50,314 nucleotides of DNA from NCBI GenBank assembly GCA_017444345.1, contig JAFSWW010000092.1, positions 1-50,314 on the forward strand, written 5' to 3'. Source of the stretch: Synergistaceae bacterium (GTDB taxonomy: Bacteria; Synergistota; Synergistia; Synergistales; Aminobacteriaceae). The notes beneath the pieces are model-generated. The model did no database searches, had not been told where the DNA came from, and saw only the letters and a program-made list of their open reading frames with translations. Positions within the stretch are counted from its first letter, which is position 1, and each line of letters opens with the position of its first letter. Positions 7,279 through 13,756 of this stretch are shown here, one piece after another. The position numbers and the translations under genes are program-made.

Positions 7279-8652
7279 ATGAAAGATTATAATCTCGAAC
7301 GTTTTATATCGGCTCAAGAAAGTGATTATAATATCGCATTGAACGAGATAAAACACGGCCGGAAAAAGAGTCATTGGATCTGGTATATATTCCCTCAGCT
7401 TAGGGGATTGGGCTATAGCTATAATTCTGATTTTTACGGAATTGAAGACGTTGACGAGGCAAAAAAATATTTAGCTCATCCCGTTTTAGGCGCAAGATTA
7501 CAGGAAATCACAAGGGCATTGCTTGAACTCAAAGAAAATGACGCTAATAAAATTATGGGCAGTCCCGACGATATGAAGCTGCATTCTTGCATGACTCTTT
7601 TTGCGTATATATCGGGGAATGACTCAATTTTTCACAAGGCAATAAATAAATTTTTTGCTGGTCAGCAGGACTATAACACTTTGCAGATTATTAACTCATT
7701 CAAGCCAAAGCCGCGAATTTTGCCGGAAAATAATAATTTATCGTGGGATTCTCGTAACTGGCTCAACAGATTAAATGATACTGCACCTGATTATAGGGCG
7801 TTAAATCGTGAAGTCTGGCAAAATACTTTTGCAATAGTTGAAGCTAATTATTATGAGTTATCAGACGATGAAAAAATTTTATTGCGCAGTGAAGACAACC
7901 CCCGCAAAGAGTCAAAATTTTACGAGAATGAATTTACAGCCAAGTTTGAGCCGCTCAATATTCAGCCTGAAATTGAAGTAGTGCCCGATGATTGTCTTGA
8001 TGTCGCTCATAACTGGGTAAATCAGGGTCTCGAAGTCTGTGTGTTGAATCTCGCAAACAGGCATAACCCCGGCGGCGGTGTAGTTGGAGGCTCGGCAGCT
8101 CAAGAAGAATATTTATTTCACTGCTCGGACTACTACAAATTTTTATATATTTTCGCTGATTATGCCGAACGATACGGACTCAAGCGTTCAAAATATCAAT
8201 ATCCATTAGATAGAAGTTTCGGCGGAATTTATAGCCCCGGTGTAATTGTCTTCAGAGAAAACGAGTCGCGCGGATATGAGCTTATAAAATCTCCGTGGGA
8301 AGTTAATTTTATCGCAGTCGCCGGAATGGTAAACCCCGAACGGGAAATTATAAACGGTGAAGAGTATATTATTCCTGAATTAGTAATCGGCGTGAAAAAT
8401 AAAATCCGTACAATTTTTAGAATCGCCTGCGAGAATAAGCAAAGAAATCTTGTTTTAGGTGCATTAGGCTGCGGCGCTTTTCACTGTCCACCCCGTCATG
8501 TTGCGCAGTTATTCGGCGAGGTTTTACGCGAAAATGAATTTAAAGGCGCGTTTAATAAAATTTGTTTCGCTGTCAAGAGTCATATAGATCCGGAAAAAAG
8601 CGAGAATTATATAATTTTCCGTGAAATTCTTGACGGTTTCAAGATAAATTAA
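7279..8652 (+). CDS. DUF1810 domain fused to microbial-type PARG (poly(ADP-ribose) glycohydrolase-like)
   Basis: Residues 1-140 match DUF1810: FISAQ near the start, then KKSHWIWYIFPQLRGLG and the MKLHSCMTLF segment. Residues 155-450 match the microbial PARG/TIGR02452 macrodomain family and carry the full catalytic signature NPGGGVVGGSAAQEE (263-277), that is GGG-x7-QEE, with the catalytic Glu pair intact. Such enzymes hydrolyse ADP-ribose linkages. The C-terminal LGALGCGAFHCPP loop is the usual phosphate-binding stretch. It starts 6 bases after purD and probably ends the purine operon. The natural substrate, and what DUF1810 does, cannot be read from the sequence. Confidence 0.87.
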   Translation: MKDYNLERFISAQESDYNIALNEIKHGRKKSHWIWYIFPQLRGLGYSYNSDFYGIEDVDEAKKYLAHPVLGARLQEITRALLELKENDANKIMGSPDDMKLHSCMTLFAYISGNDSIFHKAINKFFAGQQDYNTLQIINSFKPKPRILPENNNLSWDSRNWLNRLNDTAPDYRALNREVWQNTFAIVEANYYELSDDEKILLRSEDNPRKESKFYENEFTAKFEPLNIQPEIEVVPDDCLDVAHNWVNQGLEVCVLNLANRHNPGGGVVGGSAAQEEYLFHCSDYYKFLYIFADYAERYGLKRSKYQYPLDRSFGGIYSPGVIVFRENESRGYELIKSPWEVNFIAVAGMVNPEREIINGEEYIIPELVIGVKNKIRTIFRIACENKQRNLVLGALGCGAFHCPPRHVAQLFGEVLRENEFKGAFNKICFAVKSHIDPEKSENYIIFREILDGFKIN

Positions 8653-8713
8653 TGCTTGATTATGCTATGATTCAACTATCAAATTTTCACACACAAAAAG
8701 GGGAGTATTTATT

Positions 8714-11236
8714 ATGCACAAAAAATTTTCTTTTGCAATAATTACAATAATTATTTCTCTTGTCATGAGTTCATGTGTTTACGGGGGAATCTTTACGCCC
8801 GGAACTTATGAAGGACGCGGCAAGGGTTACAGCGAAAATTCTGACGTAATAGTTCATGTTACCGTAGACGAGAATGCTATTACAAAAATTGAGATCGACG
8901 CTCCCGAAGAAGTCCCGTTTGGTGTGCCATTATTCGGCAAATACGGCGAGGCTTTAATCGGTAGGACTGATGGGCAGATTGACTCAGTAAGCGGCGCAAC
9001 TATGACTCGCAATGGAATATCTGAAGCAGTAGAGAAGGCTTTATCACTTGCACGCGGAGAAAAGCCGGAAGATAAAGACAAGCCCGTTTCATTTACTCCC
9101 GGAACTTATGAGTCAGAGTCAGAAGGCTATAACGGCCCTGTAAAAATTAAAGCGACTTTCACAGCTGACAAAATGACAGGAATCGAAATAATTTCGCACA
9201 AAGAGACCGAACACGTAGGAGATATAGCTTTCACGTTTATGATTCCTGAAATGTTGCAGGCTAACGGCTCAGGAGTTGACGCAATCAGCGGGGCTACTTT
9301 CTCGACTAGGGCACTACGCAACGCAGTTAATAACGCGGCAGAAATGGCAGGCTGTACAAATATTGAAGCATTCAAGAAAGCGAAAATTATTCACAATGCA
9401 CAGGACGATATAAAACTTGTTTATGATGTCGTAATAGTCGGTGCAGGCGGAGCAGGAGTCGCGGCAGGGGCTCAGGCAGCACAGGACGGCAACACAGTAT
9501 TAATTCTTGAGAAAAACGCAGAAGTCGGCGGGAATACTCTAGTGTCAGGCGGTCAATATCAAAGTGTCATGCCCTATCTTGTATGGGACCCTAAAGATCC
9601 TGACGCTGAAACGGGGATTTTTGCTTTTAACGGTCAATCTTACCAGAAAGTTAAATCTGTTCAGGGCTGCATTAAAGAATTAAAGATGATTCTTAACTGG
9701 AACGAATCGCCATTTGACGCAGAATATTATAAGACTCATGAGTATGTAGCCGGAGACGCTGAAGAATTATCAAAACACGGTGTACACTCTGAATATTTGC
9801 CGGTATTGCAGGCTCTCAAGAAAGAAATCAAAGCCTATCTTGACTGGGCACAGCCTAAACTCGACGCAGGAATTCCAGAAAATAATTTGACGCTGTTCTC
9901 GACTCTGAATCTTCACATTTTCCAGACTTATTACGGCGGATTGAGACAAAGCGCAGATAAATCAACTTGGATTTATGGAAATGTCGATCTCGTCAAGCAA
10001 TTTATTGAAGACGGTCAAGGGCTCAAAGAATGGCTCGAGTCAATGGGTTCTACTTTTCATGATGATACACAGCCCACTTTAATCGGCGCATTATGGTATC
10101 GTGAAAATGAATTCGTCGGTGCAAATGTTGACACTAACGGCGACGGCGTAAAAGAAGAATACAAAGGCCGCTGGGGAACTTTCTTTGTAGCTCCGATTAA
10201 TGCAATGAAACAAGCTAATAAATTAAATCGCATTATGACTCGTACTACAGTGAATGAATTAATTTACGAGGGCGGGCGAGTTATCGGAGTCCGTGCTACA
10301 AGCTATGACGGCACAAAAATTACTGCTTATGCGGCAAAAGGTGTAATTTTAGCAACCGGCGGATATGCTGCAAATCTCGTTAAAGTTGTCGACGAAAATA
10401 TTTATTGGTCACCTGAATATCTCTCAACAACTACTAAGACGACTAATAGATCAAGTTTACAGGGCAGCGGCATAACAATGGCTCAAGCAGTCGGCGCAAA
10501 AGTTACAGGCATGGGATTCACTCAATTAATGCCCATTTCTTGGATCGATAACGGCAATTTAGCATTTGGAGGCGGTAATTATGCTTGCTGGATTAATCCA
10601 AATACTGGACATAGATTCGTCGATGAGGGTTCAGAACGCGATGTACTTTCTTTAGCTGAATTCAAAAATGGAATGGACTACAAAGGCAGTAAAGGCGTTT
10701 TCTTAGAATTCTATAACGTTGAGCAGAAAATGCCCGCCCCGACTCAATTGCCTGAAACCGGCGATTATCCCGGGCGTTATTACAGGCGCAAAATTTCCGA
10801 GCTCCCCGAATTATTTAAAGAATTAGGAGTCAAAGCTGATCCTAAAGTCGTCGAGCAGACTATTAGAGCCTACGACAAAGCAGTAATGACTGGCGGAGAA
10901 TTCCCCGACGTGGGCAAGGCTATAGCTTCACGAACTATCGGAAATGTAAGCAAGAATCCCGACGGAACTTATAATCTTGATAGTTATGATTTAGATAATA
11001 CAGTTATGACTATTAGACTCATGGCACCGAGCACACATCACACAATGGGCGGACTTGTTGTTGATACAGGGCGGCACGTTTTGAATTCAGAAGGGCGCAT
11101 AATTCCCGGACTCTACGCAGCGGGAGAAGTTACAGGCGGAATTCACGGCGGAAATAGACTCGGCGGAAATGCTATAGTTGAAATTTTTGTATCAGGCCGA
11201 ACAGCAGCAAAGACTCTTAATGCCGAGAATCAATAA
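8714..11236 (+). CDS. Exported FMN-binding, FAD-dependent reductase (fumarate/urocanate reductase-like)
   Basis: The N-terminus is a signal peptide ending in MSSC (Cys21), a possible lipoprotein site. Two FMN_bind domains follow, each with the SGAT motif (93-96 and 192-195) whose Thr is the usual covalent FMN attachment site made by ApbE. From about residue 236 begins a flavocytochrome c-type FAD domain with VGAGGAG (242-248), and near the end the HHTMGG and GGNRLGGNA motifs that bind the substrate carboxylate in fumarate reductases. The window shows no cytochrome partner. A terminal reductase for an organic acid in anaerobic respiration is likely; the acceptor is unknown. Ribosome-binding site AGGGGAG. 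Confidence 0.88.
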   Translation: MHKKFSFAIITIIISLVMSSCVYGGIFTPGTYEGRGKGYSENSDVIVHVTVDENAITKIEIDAPEEVPFGVPLFGKYGEALIGRTDGQIDSVSGATMTRNGISEAVEKALSLARGEKPEDKDKPVSFTPGTYESESEGYNGPVKIKATFTADKMTGIEIISHKETEHVGDIAFTFMIPEMLQANGSGVDAISGATFSTRALRNAVNNAAEMAGCTNIEAFKKAKIIHNAQDDIKLVYDVVIVGAGGAGVAAGAQAAQDGNTVLILEKNAEVGGNTLVSGGQYQSVMPYLVWDPKDPDAETGIFAFNGQSYQKVKSVQGCIKELKMILNWNESPFDAEYYKTHEYVAGDAEELSKHGVHSEYLPVLQALKKEIKAYLDWAQPKLDAGIPENNLTLFSTLNLHIFQTYYGGLRQSADKSTWIYGNVDLVKQFIEDGQGLKEWLESMGSTFHDDTQPTLIGALWYRENEFVGANVDTNGDGVKEEYKGRWGTFFVAPINAMKQANKLNRIMTRTTVNELIYEGGRVIGVRATSYDGTKITAYAAKGVILATGGYAANLVKVVDENIYWSPEYLSTTTKTTNRSSLQGSGITMAQAVGAKVTGMGFTQLMPISWIDNGNLAFGGGNYACWINPNTGHRFVDEGSERDVLSLAEFKNGMDYKGSKGVFLEFYNVEQKMPAPTQLPETGDYPGRYYRRKISELPELFKELGVKADPKVVEQTIRAYDKAVMTGGEFPDVGKAIASRTIGNVSKNPDGTYNLDSYDLDNTVMTIRLMAPSTHHTMGGLVVDTGRHVLNSEGRIIPGLYAAGEVTGGIHGGNRLGGNAIVEIFVSGRTAAKTLNAENQ

Positions 11237-11264
11237 AAATTTTTCGTGAAATATTATTTTTTCA

Positions 11265-11301
11265 GGGAGCGCGGGAATTATTCTCGTTCTCCCATTTTTT
11301 T
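11265..11301 (+). terminator. Intrinsic terminator after the flavin reductase gene
   Basis: GGGAG...CTCCC arms with partly paired inner bases are followed by T7 (11295-11301). The same TTTCAGGGAG lead-in occurs at the terminator at 13608. Confidence 0.75.
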
Positions 11302-11327
11302 ATCGCTTAAACTGTGAAAATTACCGA

Positions 11328-11358
11328 TTGAATAATACCCCCCCCCCCCCCCTATAAT
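11328..11358 (+). promoter_or_regulatory. Candidate phase-variable promoter with a C15 spacer
   Basis: A TTGAAT (-35-like, 11328-11333) and a perfect TATAAT (-10, 11353-11358) are separated by 19 bases, 15 of which are an unbroken run of C (11338-11352) abutting the -10 box. Spacer length sets sigma70 promoter strength, with 17 the best, so slippage of this tract would change expression of the downstream small-protein, YkgJ, radical SAM and precursor genes. It lies just past a terminator, as expected for the first promoter of a new operon. Confidence 0.65.
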
Positions 11359-11393
11359 TTACGCAAATACTTTATAGAAAAGTGGTCATAATC

Positions 11394-11561
11394 ATGTCAA
11401 CAGTAAAATATCAAAGTGTCTGCATTTATTGCGGTAAGGGCGGCTCTTCAACATCAATAAGCGAGAGTCTTGGTCAGCCCCATTCAAATCCTCCCAGTAT
11501 AGGCGGCAGATGTCCATCAAGTCCGGACGGCAAGCATAAACCTAAATGGGTTAAAATTTAG
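11394..11561 (+). CDS. Small Cys-rich (zinc-ribbon-like) protein, 55 residues
   Basis: A short frame, ATG 11394 to TAG 11559-11561, encodes 55 residues with a CIYCGKGG knuckle at 10-17, then GGRCP and SPDGKHKPKW near the C-terminus. A CxxC plus a later Cys and His suggests a bound metal. I recall similar small proteins with the GxRCxxSPDGKH ending but no assigned function. It is the first gene after the C15 promoter and is 12 bases ahead of the YkgJ gene, whose start has no ribosome-binding site of its own, so coupling is likely. Its own ribosome-binding site is weak (AAAGTGG). Confidence 0.7.
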   Translation: MSTVKYQSVCIYCGKGGSSTSISESLGQPHSNPPSIGGRCPSSPDGKHKPKWVKI

Positions 11562-11572
11562 CGCGTAAAAAA

Positions 11573-11875
11573 ATGTTCGTGTGCAAAAAATGCGGCTCCT
11601 GCTGTGAGTTAATGAATTTCTTGCAGGCTCAAAATTTGCCGGAAATATCACAAATCGCAGCAGAGTTAAATAACGGCTCAGGAACTTGCAAATATTTTGA
11701 CTCTGACTCAAGACTATGCAGAATCTATGACTCCCGGCCCATTATCTGCAACAACAAAAAATTTTATGAACAGAATCTAAAAAATGTCATGACACGCGAA
11801 AAATTTGACGAGATTTTAATATCTTCCTGCGAATCAATAAGGAGCGGCAATTATGAAAGATTACGCGAAAATTAA
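11573..11875 (+). CDS. YkgJ-family cysteine-cluster protein
   Basis: The 100-residue protein starts with CKKCGSCC (4-11) and continues with CKYF, CRIYDSRPIIC, the Cys pattern of the YkgJ/UPF0153 family thought to hold zinc or an iron-sulfur cluster. Family members often sit near radical SAM and peptide-modification genes. Its 3-prime end overlaps the radical SAM gene by 23 bases and supplies that gene's GGAG site. The start could be ATG 11573 or GTG 11579; neither has a good ribosome-binding site. Its role in this locus is inferred only from position. Confidence 0.85.
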   Translation: MFVCKKCGSCCELMNFLQAQNLPEISQIAAELNNGSGTCKYFDSDSRLCRIYDSRPIICNNKKFYEQNLKNVMTREKFDEILISSCESIRSGNYERLREN

Positions 11876-12898
11876 TTTTTTACGAGACAAGAAAGCAGCT
11901 CAGGACGAGTCAAATTATCTGAAGCGGCTTATATCTGAAAATTTATATCCTAAAAAATTTATGATGCCTTTAACACTGCAATTTGAGCTTACTTCACATT
12001 GTAACGTCCATTGTAAGCACTGTTATAATTTATCGGGCGAGAATAATTCTAAACCTGATAGAATGACTCCCGAAAAATGGGTAAATTTTGCGCGCTATCT
12101 CGTCAATCACGGCGGAATCTTTCAGTGCGTAATTTCAGGAGGCGAGCCGCTTTTACTGGGTGATGACCTATTCGAGATCATGAATATTTTACACGATGAC
12201 GGGACTATTTTTTGCTTATATCAAATGGATTATTAATGACTCCCGGAAAAGTTAAATCATTCGCGAAATATCGTTATAAATGGCTGCAAATTTCCATAGA
12301 CGGGGCGACTCGTGAACGTCATGACTCTTTCAGGCAGAAAGCAGGGAGCTTTGACGCAGCTATTAAAGCAGTCTTCATGTTGTCAAGTGCGGGGATTCCT
12401 GTAATGATTGCGCACTCTGTAACACCTGAGAATTTATGCGAACTCGATAAAATGTGCTCGCTTGCTTATGAACTCGGAGCGGCGGGAATAATTTTAGGCG
12501 AAATAATGCCCAGCGGACGAACTTTTTTGAATCAGGAAATATTATTAAATCATGAGCAGAGAAATTTTTTACACGAGAAAATTAACGAGAATGCGGCCAA
12601 GTTCTCCGGAAAAATGCAAGTACAAAGAAGTTCACTCACAAAGATTCAATTAATGCGCTCACAAAATTCACCCATGACAGGAGCAATTATCAGACCCGAC
12701 GGAAATATAAGACTCGATTGTGTAGCTCCGTTTGTTATCGGGAATGTTTTAGACGGTGATTTTTGCGAAATTTGGCAGAGTAAAGCCCATAATATTTGGA
12801 GCAGACCGGAAATTATTAATTATATTGACTCGTGGGACGATATAGACGAAATTAATCACGGAATCAAGAATTATTTTGACTCTGACATAATATTATAA
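11853..12898 (+). pseudogene. Radical SAM peptide-modifying enzyme, interrupted by one frameshift
   Basis: Two frames, 11853-12236 and 12212-12898, together encode one radical SAM protein of about 349 residues. The first part has CNVHCKHC (CX3CX2C, Cys50/54/57) that binds the 4Fe-4S cluster, and ISGGEPL (95-100). The second has WLQISIDGATRERHDSFR and a SPASM-like end (IIRPDGNIRLDC, then IGNVL and EIW) with few cysteines. The break is at a T6 run (12209-12214): one more T would give an unbroken frame reading I-F-L-L-I-S-N-G. It could be a real mutation, slippage, or an assembly error. Its PqqD and precursor neighbours point to a RiPP maturase. Confidence 0.85.
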
Positions 12899-12921
12899 TT
12901 GTATAGGGAGGAAATTTTTTA

Positions 12922-13098
12922 ATGAAGCAATATTCTAAACCTGAAGTAATTAGCAGTTCCAAGCCAGTTTTTGCGTTCCCTGCTGTAGGTCTTGCATTAA
13001 TCGGAGGTTATGCGGCCGGCCAAGCTGTTAAGAAATTATTTGACGTAAACATGATAAATCGTGATAATTTGCTTGAACTTGAGCCCGTTATATCATGA
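12922..13098 (+). CDS. Putative RiPP precursor peptide 1 (58 residues)
   Basis: ATG 12922 follows a strong AGGGAGG site by 10 bases. The peptide starts MKQYSKPEV, with the Tyr-x-x-Pro motif (Tyr4, Pro7) that leader peptides use to bind PqqD-type recognition domains. A hydrophobic Gly/Ala-rich middle (FAFPAVGLALIGGYAAG, 18-33) leads to a tail ending LEPVIS. It aligns along its length with the peptide at 13394-13576: shared KxYxxPxV, Ser-Lys at 13-14, F-x-x-P-A at 17-21 and LEP near the end. It overlaps the PqqD gene by 4 bases (ATGA). No enzyme-like features. The modified residue is unknown. Confidence 0.75.
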   Translation: MKQYSKPEVISSSKPVFAFPAVGLALIGGYAAGQAVKKLFDVNMINRDNLLELEPVIS

Positions 13099-13397
13099 AT
13101 ACTGCTTATAATATGCTGGAAAATTTTATTCCCGTTCGTAATGCCCTGAAAGTTAGAGAGGACGGAAATTTTTTAATCGCGGCAAATCACGAGAAGGAAA
13201 TTTTTTATCTGAACTCTACGGCTCGTGAATTCTGGGAATTTATTGACGGAAATATAAATATTGACTCAATTTGCGAAAAGTTTTTATGCGAATATGATAT
13301 TAACCGCGACTCACTGGAAAATGATTTAGTGAATCTTTTACGCGATTTACAATGGAAAAAGTTAATCAGGCTCAAAATAGGGGGTGATTTGTCATGA
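13095..13397 (+). CDS. PqqD-like RiPP recognition element protein
   Basis: The 100-residue protein has the PqqD-fold pattern: a strand-rich start (NFIPVRNALKVREDG), the FYLNSTAREFWEFIDG segment where the domain typically has LN-x-TA-x-x-IW, then IDSICEKFLCEYDI and a C-terminal helix pair with DLVNLLRDLQWKKLI. PqqD-type domains bind the leader of a precursor peptide and present it to the radical SAM enzyme. It lies between, and overlaps both, precursor-like genes (ATGA junctions on each side), a strong sign of one translational unit. Confidence 0.85.
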   Translation: MNTAYNMLENFIPVRNALKVREDGNFLIAANHEKEIFYLNSTAREFWEFIDGNINIDSICEKFLCEYDINRDSLENDLVNLLRDLQWKKLIRLKIGGDLS

Positions 13398-13576
13398 AAA
13401 AATATATAACTCCTTCAGTAATGGGAACTAGTAAAGGCGGATTCTTGATTCCGGCGATTGCTGGCTTGAGTGTTGCGAGTGCTTTTATTGCGGGGGCTGC
13501 TGCATCTATACTCAAGGGCGATAAAAGCGTCTCTGTTGATATGCCTTCAGGACTTGAGCCAATATACGCGAGTTAA
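13394..13576 (+). CDS. Putative RiPP precursor peptide 2 (60 residues)
   Basis: This peptide starts MKKYITPSV, again with Tyr4-x-x-Pro7, has Ser13-Lys14 and F-L-I-P-A at 17-21, a Gly/Ala-rich hydrophobic middle (GLSVASAFIAGAAASIL, 24-40) and ends SGLEPIYAS. These match peptide 1 position for position although sequence identity is modest, as expected for paralogous precursors sharing a leader and differing in the core. A GGGGTG site precedes the ATG. An overlapping frame at 13470-13664 is spurious. It is followed by a terminator at 13608. Confidence 0.75.
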   Translation: MKKYITPSVMGTSKGGFLIPAIAGLSVASAFIAGAAASILKGDKSVSVDMPSGLEPIYAS

Positions 13577-13607
13577 TAAAAATTTTGCAGCTTATAATAT
13601 AATTTCA

Positions 13608-13642
13608 GGGAGAGTGAGATTTATTCTTATTCTCCCGTTTTT
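13608..13642 (+). terminator. Intrinsic terminator after the peptide-modification locus
   Basis: GGGAGA pairs with TCTCCC, with further weaker pairs inside, and is followed by GTTTTTATTT. The lead-in TTTCAGGGAG matches the terminator at 11265, so the locus is bounded by two similar terminators. Confidence 0.75.
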
Positions 13643-13681
13643 ATTTAGGGAGTTATTCATGTAATATAAATTTTACGCATT

Positions 13682-13728
13682 ATTCTACTCCCACCCGCCC
13701 ACCCGACTGCTACGCAGCCGAGTAGAAT
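13682..13728. repeat. Hairpin element with G-quadruplex loop, copy 2
   Basis: Outer stem ATTCTACTC / GAGTAGAAT is identical to copy 1; the core CCCACCCGCCCACCC is at 13690-13704; the inner hairpin differs (CTGC-TAC-GCAG). It lies between the peptide locus terminator and the purL ribosome-binding site, so it may be transcribed in the purL leader. Confidence 0.85.
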
Positions 13729-13756
13729 AGGGAATTTTTTTAAGGAGGTCATTACT

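Noticed and set aside
11475-11500. CATTCAAATCCTCCC resembling a tRNA T-loop
   Set aside because: No acceptor, D or anticodon stems could be placed around it, and it lies inside the small Cys-rich protein frame. I saw no other tRNA-like segment.
13470-13664. 64-residue frame overlapping precursor peptide 2
   Set aside because: It runs through the terminator, has no ribosome-binding site and low-complexity content; the frame of 13394-13576 has the shared precursor pattern.
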